A stretch of 64,000 bases of DNA. Source: Opisthorchis felineus (lineage: Eukaryota; Platyhelminthes; Trematoda; Opisthorchiida; Opisthorchiidae). This document shows, one piece after another, positions 34,177 through 47,730 of this stretch. Each line of letters begins with the position of its first letter. The first letter of the stretch is position 1. Location: positions 179,549 to 243,548 of the forward strand of contig SJOL01007680.1 of assembly GCA_004794785.1 (NCBI GenBank), in the 5' to 3' direction. A program made the translations under genes and the position numbers. A model generated the notes under the pieces. That model saw nothing but the letters and a program-made list of their open reading frames with translations. It was not told where the DNA came from and ran no database searches.

Positions 34177-37100
34177 CAGATGGAAACAATCACCTTAGAC
34201 ACAAATGTTCAGCAAACTGACTTGCTCGCTTATAAATCATACTAAACAAGTAATTGTTTAGTGATGCACTGACTTTAACTTGTTGTTCACCCTGTGGTCG
34301 GGTTTATCTGTGGTTCGTAGTTTTCTCCACAAGACCTGTAAGTGAATCGTTTTATTCTCGTGCGTGTATAAGGAACGTTTGCCCACCTATGCGATTATCC
34401 CAGTGTATCACAAATTCTCCTCACTTATGTTGGCGTTTACAGCACACTGCTGATGGTGACACTGAATTCGTGGCTTGTTTGAGTGAATTACATCTTGGTT
34501 AAGGTGATGCGATCAACATGAGATAAACAACATGCTGTTTACCAACTAATCACGTGACCGGACCTGATACATTCATGTGGTAAGTCCTATTGAGGCAGGA
34601 ACTTGCGACGGAATGTTTTTTCATTAGTGAGCACAGGATTGCCTCAAAACACGCAAATGCAAATCGAAATCTCGTAGGGTTTGTGGATCTTTCTGGAGGG
34701 TTGCAATTGCAATGGAATTTCAGACTGGACGCTTTTAAACATTTGACTGCACTTGCTAGACTAGTACATGCGTTTACTCTCTAAATGATTCAACTGTGAT
34801 GTGGTATGGGTTGCGTTCGAATGTCTCACATGTAACTCTATGAGTGTTTCACGTTGATCGCTGAGGTTCCACATTGTTGTTCCTTGAATGGCCTCCGTGA
34901 TGATGGCATACATTGTGATACGGTGCAATGGGCAATATCACTGAGTGACTATAGCACATCTGTCTTGTGTTTCCATATCTTTGGGTTGATTAGTCTGTCA
35001 CTGTGTGGTAGTTAGCGTAGGCTACACATGACGGGAGGATTTTCGTCAAAACTGTTTATATCAGTACATGGTATTTGCAGGAGAGTCCAACTAGTTTAAT
35101 GCGGAATGTATTTTATGTGAGAGGATTATTTTTGGGTATTTTGAGTGATAGATCATACGTCGCCTCAGGTATAATTTATAGCTTTCACCCGACGGTCGGT
35201 GAGCAAACGCAAAACTAGCTACCACAGCAACCATAAGGCCATCAAATTTTTAGCAAAATTGCTTGTTTTCTTACTTTCTCACCTGTTTCATCGGACAATC
35301 AGACCACCATTTACACGCTGATTGTCGAGTGCAGAGAAATTTGTTTTGCCAGGAAATTCATCTTGTTGTGTTTCCGGAGTACTAGCGAAGCAATTAATCA
35401 ATAAGTTGTTACTCCAAACCAGTGAAATCAACAAAACAATGGGGGAATTGTTGTCGTATTTCCTCACCCGTCAACTGATCCGGGGGTTCTGAATGAGTGA
35501 AAACCAGTAGCAACTACAAACACATGATGAACAAAAGATGAGAATCAGGACAGTTTCCTCAAACTCATTTGCTATCAACTTTCTGATTGGTCGGCCCGTG
35601 GCTTTCCGGGTGAGCAATATTGCATGGAGTTCAATATAATCTTTAGTCGGGCTGAGAAGATGCACTGACCATGGTGCAATGTCATGATGAACGATCAATT
35701 TGGTAAATGGCGAATTAGCCTTCAGTTGACGGGAGACTCAGATAAATCCATTGTTCATTCTATTCTTCTGGTGAATAACCACGCGGCCTCATATATCATT
35801 CAGAACGATGTTTATGTTGTGCAGCAATGTTTTCAGACCAGCTTGCTAATTATGAGGAAATCTTCGATGCATCAGTGTTGAACGCTAATGTTTTGTTTTG
35901 TCAATGATAATGATGATAATGGTCATGAACTTCCTATCCGACCGTATAAATTATCATGTTTTCGCTGTTCTCCGTTGCACTGTCTCTTCGAATGGCGCCT
36001 GTTCGCGTTCCTTGATGTCTATCTTTTACTAATTTATCAGTATTGAGTACTTGACAGGTGTTCGCAGTGAGGAGGGTGCGTGAGAGCAGAGTATGAATAC
36101 GACTGCCACCATAAAAGGCCAAGGCACCAAGTGTTCTGCCACCAAATCTGTTCATGGCTTTTCATGATCCCCATCAGGCCCATTAGACAGTCAGCATTTG
36201 CACTTCTTGTGGCTATTTGGTGTTTCACTTTTGGCAAACTGCCAGTCATGTACTTATCAAATCTAACAATAGTTGCTTCGCCATTCTTCATGACATTTTG
36301 TTGAGCGGAATGAATTATTGATCCCGCTTTGCCGTTTCACATGTGTCCATTAATATCCTAGATGGCGGGCATTTCGAATGTCTGTTATGTGGATCCTGCC
36401 GAACCAACTACGTATGACAGAGTAGACCTGAATAGCCATATATTTTCATGTGTATCCAGAATGAAACTACTAGACTCACCTAAGGTTTCGCCAGCACTGT
36501 CGGATTCCAAGTGTGTGATTTCATCGCCATATCCCAATGATCTCATATGAACTTTGTCAGTAAAAATCAGGGTCTCGCGTAAACTGTATAGAAAACTTGA
36601 ATGCTTTTCTAGTTGCCCGTTTGTGGACAGCGGTCGCCACCGAACAGGCAGTCCGTCGCCTGAACTCTCAGACCCCATTCTGCCATATATTTGGCTTGCA
36701 AAATTTTATTAATGTGGCTTGTCCGTCCTCCCATGTAATCCTCCATCTCCCCCTTTTCCCAACAGAATCTCATATCTACAGTGGCATGTGTTTCAGCGTT
36801 TTGAATTTTCCCAACTAGATATTCCCTCTTTTCTTTTTGTGTCAGAGTAGGCCTAAGAGAACGAAATCCATTAGTGTCTCTCTGTCTGTCGTGTTCGATT
36901 GGTCTCCTAGTCCCTGTCAAATTAGATTTAGGTCCTGAAATATGTGGGCACTGGTTCACATGACAAATACCAGCATTCCCTTAAGCAAATCTTTCACATG
37001 GTCTCTATGGTGGAAATTTTGAACTACATTCACCTCTTTCCATGAAACCACTGTAAATGGCTGCCCAAGCCCTGCTTCACCAGAGGAGTGATCTCTCGTG

Positions 37101-37882
37101 CGTAACATGATCGCCGAAAGAATCATACACGAATAACATCTTTGAAAGTATTATGTGTGTAACTGGAAATCAAACTTTGCTGCCCGTGGCTGCTTAGAAG
37201 ACAGTCTGTTCTGACACAACTAAACTGATGTCTCGTTGATTTAGGAATACAGGAAAGCCTAGAGCTTCAACCTTGTCATCTTCGCTGGAAGGTTTTCAGT
37301 CAGGAAAACACCTGAAAGTTAGCGATAGTATCTCAGACGCCCAATCTGCCGGAACTAGCTTAAACTGGTCACAGTTGAAGGCTCCCATCCTTTGAGGAAC
37401 TAACCAAGGAGCTTCTAGACTGACACTCCTTTTTAACTTACCGAATGTCAACGCTGCATCCGAACTTTTGTCCCTTCAAACGGTGGTATGAGATCAATCC
37501 TCAAATTGAATCTTTCAGAGAATCCCAACAACTTCAGTGCTCGCAATTCCGAATGGCTCATCCCTTCCTCTATCTGCGATCAGGTGATCGTTATTCTGCT
37601 AATTGGTGGCTTCCCTCACCAGCATTTTGGACCGTGAGGACGACACTTCAGGAGAGATGGGATTCTTCATCAGCATGCATCTCTTCACATACTCACTGCT
37701 GTTTGTTCCATCGCCTGTTCTTATCCGATTTCGCATCTGTATGGTTCACCTCTACTTTCCAACGATGTTTTTCGGATATTTCTGTCAACTTGGAACATTC
37801 GTCAGTTTTTTATTCCCATTCATGTTGTTGACTCTAAAACTGATCATTAGCTGTCTCGCGTAACCTTTGTTCTCTCACATTT
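34177..37882 (-). repeat. Right arm of the 20.4-kb inverted repeat
   Basis: Inverted partner of 17500-21205 and equal in length. The outer edge ends TTCTCTCACATTT at 37882, after which the flank (GATTTATT) is unrelated to the left flank (CCAAACAT when read in the same sense). Differences from the left arm include single-base indels in homopolymers, for example one extra base near 34620 and one fewer T near 36490. They also include a cluster of transitions at about 35180-35285. No domain was recognised in its frames. Confidence 0.97.
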
Positions 37883-38858
37883 GATTTATTTTCTGACGAG
37901 CTGTGTAGCACTTTCGTTCTCTGGATGCCGGGTTAACCGTAGCATGTCAAAACCATAGCACATGTACTTTCACATCATTTAGCAGCATGCGTGGTGTGTT
38001 ACGGCCAACATATTGGGTGTTTGTGATCCTATTGACGGGTAATTTTTAATCAACTCTCTCAGTAAATTATTAAGTACGTACGTCAAACCGGGTTTACTAT
38101 AATGAAAAATAATTTTTCCTTGAGTATTTGACATGTAGGACGACTTTCGTGTATTCTCCAGTGCCGTTGAATAGAAATTCCCGGCACTCATGTGGCAATT
38201 ACAGTTTGGAAATCGGAGGATTACTAAATCGAATACAGTGGATCAAATAAATTTATCTGATGGGTCCTAATTTTTACGTAAAGGCCAACATTCTCTGTTT
38301 GAACTGTTCACTGGTAAACACTATAGCGTTGCATCCACCTGGACTCGGTGACATGTATACCGTCCTGGTTTTGGCGAATCGGACCAAGCTGCGTCTTCTC
38401 AATCTGTGTCTTGAACAGAATCAGTTTCCATGCAAAAATTATTTATTCTGTGAGGTTATTTCTCCGTAGAATTTTCTACCTTCAAGTATATGGCTGTTTC
38501 ATGGACTTTTCAAACAGATATGCTTAGCTTACTCAATCATATGACTTGTCATTTACGCGTTTAAAATGAATTGCTCTCCCTAATGAAACGGCAGTTTTCG
38601 ATTGTTTTAGTTTTCTGTGTGAGAATTATGCCGACCCGCAGTGGCTGAACCGCAGTTCGGTGTTTGGAGGTGCCAAAGCTGTCCCCACGGTATCCTTTTA
38701 TATCACGGATTTTTTAATATCATACCCGGTGAACTCATCTTTCTTATTTTCCAGACGCACTCAAGAGAAAATAACTGTACACTCGTTTGCGTACGAAGTT
38801 CGTTTTGATGGGAAGCTCTTCCAAATTCAGTCAAATCTCTCGTTGATAATGTAAAAAG
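37883..38858. other. Non-coding stretch
   Basis: No gene or repeat family recognised. The frames are 70 codons or shorter. Confidence 0.5.
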
Positions 38859-38970
38859 AGTTATTTAGTCTTAGCGAAATACACTCATTTGCAAACAAAT
38901 TTGGTTTTGCGAGAGACTCACCTGAAACCCAGCTGAATCTCTCGTTTGTGATGTTTCCAGTTATTTAGTC
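38859..38970 (+). mobile_element. 88-bp SINE-tail insertion with perfect 12-bp target duplications
   Basis: The unit 38871-38958 matches the tail of the SINE at 4877-4971: TTAGCGAAATACACTCATTT, then AATTTGGTTTTGCG, then AGCTGAATCTCTCGTT and TGTGATGTTT. It is bracketed by identical copies of AGTTATTTAGTC at 38859-38870 and 38959-38970. This shows that the 88-bp tail moved as a unit, probably as a strongly 5'-truncated retroposon. The perfect duplication implies a comparatively young insertion. It carries no tRNA-like promoter. Confidence 0.9.
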
Positions 38971-40446
38971 TGTTCTGAGTGTGGTCTGCCGACAAAAGAA
39001 CGAAGACGGTAGGTTGTGGCTGAGACGCAAGACTGTTGTGTGGGGCAGACGTTTGTGTCTTGGGACGTACAACTGTACCTGAGTCTGCTAAATCCTGCTA
39101 GGTAAGTGTACTAAATGGTCTGAAAAGCAGACTTATTAGGATGTCCTCGTCACTTAGCGTGATGTAGCACCCTATGGATCTTCGTACTCTGCCTCATTTT
39201 TCACATGAGCACTGAACGATATCATTTTCTTGAGTGTTGAATATTTTGGCGTACACTCGTTTGGAAATGGACTTCAGTTGGCGACATGGGTTCCTGGGGT
39301 TTTCTCTCTATGACGAAAACATTGGACTACAGTTATCTTTTCAGGTGAAACAACTAGAAGGAAATAACCACGCTGTTTTGTTGAATTGATCTCTTCTGTT
39401 ATGAGGATGACCGTGGAGACAATCGTAAAATCTCTAGGACAAAGGTCTCTTAAAATAGACCATGTATATGGTGCGTTGTCCCGTGCCCCTGTGCACATAA
39501 TATGTCCTGATAAAACCAAATCAATATCTAGTTGGTTTTCGGATTCATGAATGCCTAATATTTGGATTTGGTCATTTGCACCAATAGATTTTGAGTCATG
39601 GAAATACCAAAAATTAGAAATTACTTCTCAGATTCCAACTCTCCTTGGATGGACATAGGGTAGACCAAAGCGGAGAATTTTCTAACTTTGGGAAACTAGC
39701 CAAAGAGTTTTTATGCTTATGTTGTGCTTGCGCCTACGAAACCTCAGTGACGCATCTGAAATTCTCGTTATTTTAAACTATGCACCCAGGGTGATCCTTA
39801 AGTCAAACCTCGCTTCCAGAAATGGTGTCCTAATTAACTTCAGCACCTCCAGTCCCGAATGGCTCGCTTCTGCCCGCAACTTCGGTCTCACTGTAGTGAG
39901 GCGGAGTTGCTCTGGACAGTTGAGGAATTGTCCTTAATAGTGCTTTTTTTAACTAGCATATGGAACTGTGACTGCAACATCTCAGCAGCCCTTGAATGTT
40001 TCATCAACGCACATCTTGAAATTGTACTTCACGATGTTCAATCTATCTGCCGCGGCCATTGCCTTTATCTCCCATCACAGCTGTCTATAAAAAAGCCCCT
40101 AAAATGTCCTATTTAATTCTCATTCGAAGGTGCGGTTTTCGATCTGGCCGCACAATTCACCAGTCTTTTCCTATCCATCCTGCTTAATAAGGAATTTCCT
40201 TGCAAAGCGTCTCGTGGTGGATATCTCAATAAACAAATTACCGGGTGATCAGCAACAGGAAATAAAATGGTGCCCAATGGCGTGCTTACCACATCAATAC
40301 TCCTACCAGCTAGAACCTGCCCGGGTCAGTAGACGGATAAGTTTTTCTGACCGAGTCTAGTGTGCTTCCGCTTTAGGATTTGCACCAAATGCAGAAAACA
40401 CAATTTCGATATCTTCGATAACCATGTGAAGATTTTGTTTGGACAG
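38971..40446. other. Non-coding or unresolved stretch
   Basis: Plus-strand open frames of 74-85 codons cluster from 39713 onward, next to the exon candidates at 40447-40723. None is recognisable. It could be a decayed gene or chance. Confidence 0.4.
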
Positions 40447-40723
40447 AGCTCTCGCAAAATCCGCACTGTCACTAAAGGAGCATTTAGATGATTGGTTGCC
40501 ATTTATTTGGTTCCGCTGCGTACGACCAATCATAATTCATTTTTTTGTTCAGGGCCTTTATGCGTCTGTTGAATATATCAATCTCTACTGTGCTACTTTT
40601 CTAAGAATCCTTGCTGACCGGGAACAGAGCAGCCGCATCCAGAACGCAGATGCTTCTGTGGTCACCAAGTGGAGTTTATCTCATTCCATTCCCGGTCACT
40701 CGATACTTCCCCCTACCGGTTGA
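40447..40723 (+). CDS. Possible pair of exons separated by a 33-nt micro-intron
   Basis: A pyrimidine-rich acceptor (GATTTTGTTTGGACAG) precedes 40447. The frame ALAKSALSLKEHLDDWLPF is then open to 40519. A 33-nt segment 40520-40552 begins GTACG, contains seven consecutive T and ends TTCAG, and the same frame continues from 40553 (GLYASVEYINLYCATF...) to the stop at 40723. Introns of 30-40 nt are well known in flukes. The segment is a multiple of three, so the frame stays open with or without splicing. No family was recognised. A faint likeness to Ty3/gypsy integrase core (LKEHLDDWLPF) is not strong enough to call. Confidence 0.22.
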
Positions 40724-43700
40724 CTTCTATCCTAGTTGTAGCTCATCATGGGCTTTAACCGTATTTGTTTTGTTATCTCCACGTTTGCAGAGCCAACTTT
40801 ATCATTCAAATCCTGCTACTCTGCCAAAGTGAAATATCTTGGGAATTGAGTTTCCGAGGAAACAGGCTTTCTCTACTGATCTGGACAATGAGGTCTTTGT
40901 GCCATTTCATATTTCTCCTGATGGACAACCCAAATTTCCGTGAACCTGAAGCACTGTTGCATTCCATGGATCCCTGTTTTCATATCTATCTCAGAAGGTT
41001 ACTCGTTTTACCGTCATTTACTTTTTAACCGGTTTGGTAAAATAGTCAGCCCTTTTTGGGATGCAGCATGTTGGTCCATGACGCTATGAAAGACGCTATT
41101 GTGCCGTCTCCTCCTCTCATCTCAGCATTCAAAACCGTGTTTGTTTTTGTAGTTATCCCAACCAAACCACTCTTCTCTAATGTTTAACTAATATTTTTGC
41201 ATCTTCCCCTCTTTGGCAAAGTTCGTAACCCTTCACAACCAATCATATTGTTTTCTTGGAATCCACAACTACTTAACTCGAGTGTTTACATGCATTCAAA
41301 CAAGCCACCATAGGCGTGCGTGTTACAAGATTCTCTGGTTGGTAATGACCATTACATACAAGCATTTGATAACATTTCTCTCCTGATCTTGCACGCTACG
41401 TTTTATATTACTCAGATACGAATACGCAAGATTTACAGCTATAGATGATGCCACATTTCTTTATTCCCCTATTTCTCTATTTCGCACCAGCCTATTCGTC
41501 AGTCCTTTGATCAGTGGACGCCCATAAATGTAAAATGCATGTGCAAATCTTAAAACAAAATTTTGTCGTTCTTGAAAATTATGAAGCCAAGGCATATCAG
41601 GGGTTCTGAGAGTTCAGTCGAGGCACACTAGGTATCACGTTGAGAACTTTAAAAACGAAAACTATAGGATTCTGATTTGTTGTGCCCTCTTATCTCACAT
41701 GAGTGACTTTAAGCACGACGTGCTTAAAAAACGAAACTATAGGCCTTTAGTTCACACTCCACCGGGCTGTTTCACTCTCCTAAACTGATAAATCCATATT
41801 AGCGCCAAATAGTAGCAGCGATTAGTACTGTTACTTTTCCTAGAAATCCACAAACTACTCAAAGCCGTTAGTTCTACATTAGCTTGGTCGATACGTTGCC
41901 ACAATATTCACCCATAGAATTGCATGAGAAGGCTTCAATGAAATTAAGACCATCAAGATCACCCACCTAATCGGAGCCACTAGAGAGTGCCTGATTAGTC
42001 GACGGAAGGTAGCTTCTGAGAAGCGCACAGCCAACTTTGTGCATATTGCTCAATCTCCCCGAGCCATCATTTTGGTATAAGTCAATCGATGGATCCATGG
42101 GTTTGGTTGTTTTGACAATGGTTGCTTTCACAAATACTGAGTGGACAGTAGAGTAAAGGGTGGTCACTTGTTTTCCTTATTCTGACTGTAGCTCCTGTAG
42201 TGTTCGTATACATGGTTAAAATCCGGTAGGCAAATTGAAATTTTCCTTTCATTCACTAATAAATGGATGTTCGGTAGAAGGATGCACGCAGTAACACCAG
42301 TAAAGAATAAGGATAAACAGATTATCAGATGACACAAGTTTCTGTCATAATTCCCATCACTAGGCAAGTGGAAGTGAAGCAAAACATTGTTTCGACACTT
42401 GTCTTTGTGTAGCCTGACGGCCTTTGAGCCTTCATTTCGTTCTAGATATTATAAGATTTACTGCAGCTGAGACGGAAAAGTAAAGAATAAATCAAATGGT
42501 TTACTTTTCTCTGCTTATAGAGACCACCCTCCAGAAAAGAAGAAATAAAAGCAGCCTTGTGAAAGCAGGTCAATTCACCAATTTTTGCCAGGTGAGTTCA
42601 TCAATGTCCGCCCTCTACTGTATCAGATCTTGTTTAGACCTTAGCAGAAGCTTGTGACCATCAATACGTTTCAGCATTACGTATAAAGCTAGCTTATTAA
42701 GAACTACCGAAGCAGACTTAGTTAAGGGGGCGGAAGCGAAGTTTGGTGCATGCAATCTTATCATATACCTAATTTCTTTGTATCGTAAAAATGTATGGCG
42801 GCATGCGTAAGGCACAGAGGAATATCTATAGCAACCCTGTCAGTATAACAATAAGCAAAGATTTGAAAGACAAAACGATTGAAGACCGTGGGGAGGAGGA
42901 ATAGTCCCTGCATTAGAGCAAACAGTTTAGGTGGACTAACTAGAAAGACCTCGTCAAACATAACTTGGGGGCACGTTGGGGAAAAAGTGACGTAATATCA
43001 ATGGAACACAGTAGGCTTACATAAATAATCCGACAAAGTTCGAGAGAAAATACCGGGTGTTTTGCCCGGACGGAATGTAAACCTTCGACCAGCCATTACC
43101 CCCTTTTAAAGGGAGAGTGTATGTTTGGTAAGGATCTTTTTGGGTTTGCAAGTTGTTGATGAACCTCGCATTCTAGGTGTTTGGGTTACAGGTGGTTCAA
43201 CCTTTGCCTACTCAGAGGAATGATAGATGATGACGTCTGAGTTAAAGTCAGGTTTTTACCCTGACTTTTGTTCTGTGATGCGGTATTATGTCTGGATTTT
43301 CGTCCAAATAATGGAATCCACCCCTCCCTGCAGTAAGTAGATAGATGTCAACTAACATTTTCGGAATACATAGTCCATGAGAAATCCGGGCAAACCTGAT
43401 CGCTTCCACCAAGAAAAAAAGGGTCTATTGGAATTACCACTGAAGCGCAACTACGTACGTACGTACCTGAAAACATTGGTCAGAAACCAACAACTGGCCT
43501 GGATCAAAATTTTACTGCCAAGAAATGGAGAATGATAAAAACTCATCTCCGCCCTGAGACAAAAATGTAGCCGAAGTCTCTACAGCACGGGTTATAGCTT
43601 GGTTCACCGCAGCTGATGTAACACCTGGTTGGGCGAAAAACAGCGCGGTTTACCTTGAAGAATATCTGAATGAATAACGAAATATTTGATGCGGGCGAAG

Positions 43701-46700
43701 CGACAACAATCACACTTTTGTCAGTCTACGGTCCAGGACCCAACATCATAGAGTACAAAACGCCCGCTGTCCACAAACCACCACAAACCAAACAAATCAT
43801 CAAACCTGCATAAACCAGCCAAAAACGTTTTTCTATATCTGCAAGTATGTCGATAAGTGTTGATTGCCCTCATTTTGACCCAAGTCGGTCGCTTGCATTC
43901 AAAAATTGTTTCACTGTTATTCGCCTGGTGTTACTGACGCTCGATTATTCCATGAAAACCTCAGTCTTAGAACTTTCGTTTAAAATTTCATTCGGGAAAC
44001 CTTATCAAACTAAACGCAGTTCCTCCCAAATCCTTACGGTTGATGATCAGACCACCAAAAGGTCCAAGCTTATGAATCACTGAGGCTTGACCTTGATCCA
44101 CAGTCCTTTCTGGTCCCAGTACCTTCATAAGTTAATGGGAACTAAATCATAGGAGACACCCAAATACCATACCGATAACTAGCCACGGAATGTGGAAATC
44201 CACTGTCAGTAGGCAGAGTAAACTCAGACTCAGAAGGTGTAAACAGAAAGTGTGCTTTGGAATGGACAGGGTAGATTTACCGACAAAAAAGCTGGAATTA
44301 TGATACCTTTGAAGCTTTTTCTAATTAATATGCCAAAGTCGGTACACGGCATGTTTCTCACTATCCCCGATGCGATTCACCTCATGAATCACATCTGAAA
44401 ATTTTCTGTTGTTCGAGAATCTTGAATCATTCATTCATAAAAAGGAATAGTTCATTTGTTTTACCGACTTAATACACAAGTTTTGATTGAAAAACAGGCA
44501 GTTTCTTGCATCTTGATTGGGAGAACGCAATAATTTGGCAAAACAGTGTACTTGAGATGCCAGTGTAATAACTAATTTCAACATACCAACCACTTCATTT
44601 GTCAGCCTGCTGGTGGTTGTCGACCTGGACAAAATCATATTTAAAATGATTGACCTTGATGTACTATTCTGACCGACCGTTTGTTTGATTCAGCTCATTA
44701 TTCTACCCCTGTCATGAACTATTACAGTGTCACCCTGTAGAATAACCTCTTCAGTAGGGAGGATGATCCTTTATACGGGGAATATTCCTAAACTAGTTCA
44801 GTTGCCGATAAATATTCTTCGTGTTCCCTTCCAACAGATAAAGGATACATATCTACCCATGATATCCACTGTTGCTTCCAACCAGATAGTCGTCACAAAT
44901 TTGATTTGAAAACTCTAGCAACTCTTATTTGGTTTTGACAGTCGTTCATAGAAGTGTAAAGATAGGTTGTTCACTCAGGGTGACCCAATTTTGCAGCAAC
45001 AGTGTTTCCGATTCAAGAGTGCGATCTGTCAACGTTCTTTTCTCTGTAGGTCCAAAGGCTTTAACTCGTTCATTTCGTCAGTGTTTATTTGTTACTTTAG
45101 AGCACTTTGTACAGATAATGCATCAGACTTGTGATTGTCGTCTTGTTAGTTGTAGTGTTTAATGTTCGCAAGATCTCAGTTTCCGGATTTGTTTTCTTAC
45201 TATGGTGTGAACCAATGGTAAGACGAAATCGTCATATCACCGTGTCTCATCTAGCTTCAACATTCAGTCTTAGGTTCACCGAACAAATGAGCATTATTTA
45301 TGAAGTCGATTCTATAGTTAGCTAACCAAACACTAGTATACGGCATGGGATAATTTGGTTAAACTTTCTCATTGGTAGAGAATCCTACCTTCAGATCCGC
45401 TGAGCTGTCGCATTATCCATATGCTAGTTCGTGTAATAAGTAACGCATGAATGACGTGAAACCTACACCTACGGAACTACCAATGTAGCACCAGTATTAG
45501 AACAAGGGAATGGCAGTGGTCACTGCATGAACATTCAGCTTTGTGCATTTGATCACCATATCAGTCAACGAGGCAGTGCATCAATATCACACAATTTTCA
45601 CTGGCTTTTAAACAGTCGGGGGATATTGTGACAGATCGGTGTTTAAAACGACGGTCGCAGTAATGCTACATCAATCCGTACAGTGGTAGCACATCCGTTT
45701 GGCGTTTGGTCCGATAATTCTACAAATATGCGCGCATCACCTTTGTGTGAGGAAATCCAGTCTGACTATTGTTTTTCTCTGGCATTCAGTCTGCTATGTT
45801 CTCAACGTCAGCTTTCAGTGCGCTGCTTGTGTAGGTCAAGGGCTAGCGCGTGCAAAAGGAGGTTTCCCGTTTTCTGTCATCCCGTTGTTCACAGACAACC
45901 TAATATTGTCTATCGTCCAAGTCACGACTGATAGACATAGCAGTAGCCGATCAGAATATGTGGTAATGCTAAAGATTAAACGTGTTATTTTCGTTAAAAG
46001 CTTTCAAACGGACAAAAAAAGTAGTTCTACATTTCGAATTTTCTGGTGAAAATTCAAGTTTCATTATTAGGGTATGGTCACTCTAAGGAATAGTCGCTCA
46101 TAGGGAGTATCACTGTCTTTTGTGTAAGGAGAAACTCTGTTATATATTTTACACATCGCCACAGAAAATTCTATGTGCTTTTATTAGAAAAATTCACCCC
46201 GAGAAAGTTCGTATTGCTTTGGGTTTAAGTAATCACTACTTATCCTCTCACATTAACTACGACTCTCACTATTTTTTTGATCGACTTGATAGTTATGGGT
46301 CACCATTTGGACATGCTGATGACTGTATAAATGCCCTCTCCTCTTCATAATACGGTCCTAATAACCCGGAATTTTCGGCGGGTAAATGGAGTTCAATTGG
46401 CTTCACATGCAACTGGGAGCAAACGAAATGTAGCAGCACGTATTGTGTGCACGTATTGTGCTTAACTGTTCAAAACAGGCGAATCTGCTAACGGACGAGT
46501 CCAAAATTAATGACCACTGTTGCTCTCCTGGAAATGAGGAAATATGTGCGTTTACTGACAAGAACTGACGGACGGATCCGCTTTTTCATTGAAAAAACTT
46601 TTATTTGTTCTTCCGCATTCGACTATTACCATCTTCACTGACGCAACCTCTGACGTTCCTATGCATCACTTTACGAAAACCAGCCGGACATTCCGTTTAA

Positions 46701-47641
46701 AAGTGGGTTCATCCAAAATGCCGAACCCTTGTTGCTTGAACGAAGCAATTACGTCAAAGTTTTATGTTTAAACAACGTGTCTAAAATTTGTTCTTTCGAC
46801 GAAAAGGAACGAAAATTGGAGAAACACACGAATCTATACTGACAACTTCAAGACGTTACCTGTTTAAGAGGACTCATGAAGTTCGTTCAGCAACAAGTGC
46901 TGGTCAGTAAGCATTCAAATGAACTCACCTGGCCACGAAATGCACTTGCCGATCGTGTGTGTGTATCACTCGTAAAGGCCTCTGTTCCCCACAGATGAGA
47001 AAATATTTTCCTTTCGGGTAAATTACACTGTCTATTGTGAGTGCACTGTATGAACTGCATTACAGAAATCTGCTTCCACAAGAACGGCCACAGATAACGT
47101 TTGTAACTGAGGCTGCATAGCCCTTGTTTGGTTAGCCTGCAGTTGTCTCACCCCAGTTCAGATAACATCGTAGTGTCAGTGTACATTCTCAAGAGGCCAT
47201 CGGGAAACGAATACACTACGGTTTCCCGGAGAGAAAAATGCAAAGAATATCAAGTACGAGCCTTATTATTGAAACTGATGAAGTGCAATACTCCCGACTA
47301 CTGCCTTTTAAACATTTGAACGCAATACAACATTGTCTAGTGATATTTCCACGTTGTAGGCTGAGTATTCAAGGCTGACGCTTCTATACTTCCTGCGTGT
47401 CTGAGCAGAACGACGGAGGAATATTTCCTTCTACTATGTATCACATCTCCCCACTTTGGTCGTACGAAAGGAAGCAAGATAAAAATAAGTATGAAAATAT
47501 GAAACCACAATCCATCAATTCTTGAATAGGCATTCAACTACCATAAATTGCCTCGTTTAGGTTCGTTGTTTCATTTTCAATTTGCAGCCCTCTATAATTT
47601 TCGACCACTAGATTGAAATCAGATGAAAGAGAAAACATAGC
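40724..47641. other. Non-coding stretch
   Basis: About 6.9 kb with only short unassigned frames (the longest is 116 codons at 45699-46049) and a small (TACG)n run at 43451-43467. No family repeat or RNA gene recognised. Confidence 0.5.
43451..43467 (+). repeat. (TACG)n short tandem repeat
   Basis: About four units of TACG, self-complementary and short. Confidence 0.8.
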
Positions 47642-47730
47642 CTGATGAGCCCCAAAAATGGCGAAACCGGTAGTGGGCTGTCGAAGAGTTTTCAGCGACC
47701 TTATGAGTAGTACATTGCGTAGAAAACATA
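47642..47730 (+). ncRNA. Hammerhead-ribozyme-like repeat (family A), core intact
   Basis: CTGATGA at 47642-47648, stem II GCC/GGC around an eight-base loop (47649-47662), and GAAA at 47663-47666. ACCGGT at 47666-47671 is followed by A, the expected cleavage position. All conserved core bases of a hammerhead ribozyme are present. Stem III would be only three pairs from a loopless self-complementary sequence, so activity would need pairing between two copies, as proposed for retroelement-borne minimal hammerheads. Stem I pairing with the upstream flank is poor, which suggests a truncated copy. The rest of the segment matches 5052-5133 in inverted orientation. Confidence 0.55.

Noticed and set aside
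17500..37882. Maverick/Polinton element.
   Set aside because: Size fits, but no polymerase, integrase, ATPase or capsid motifs, no AG...CT ends and no 6-bp target duplication were found.
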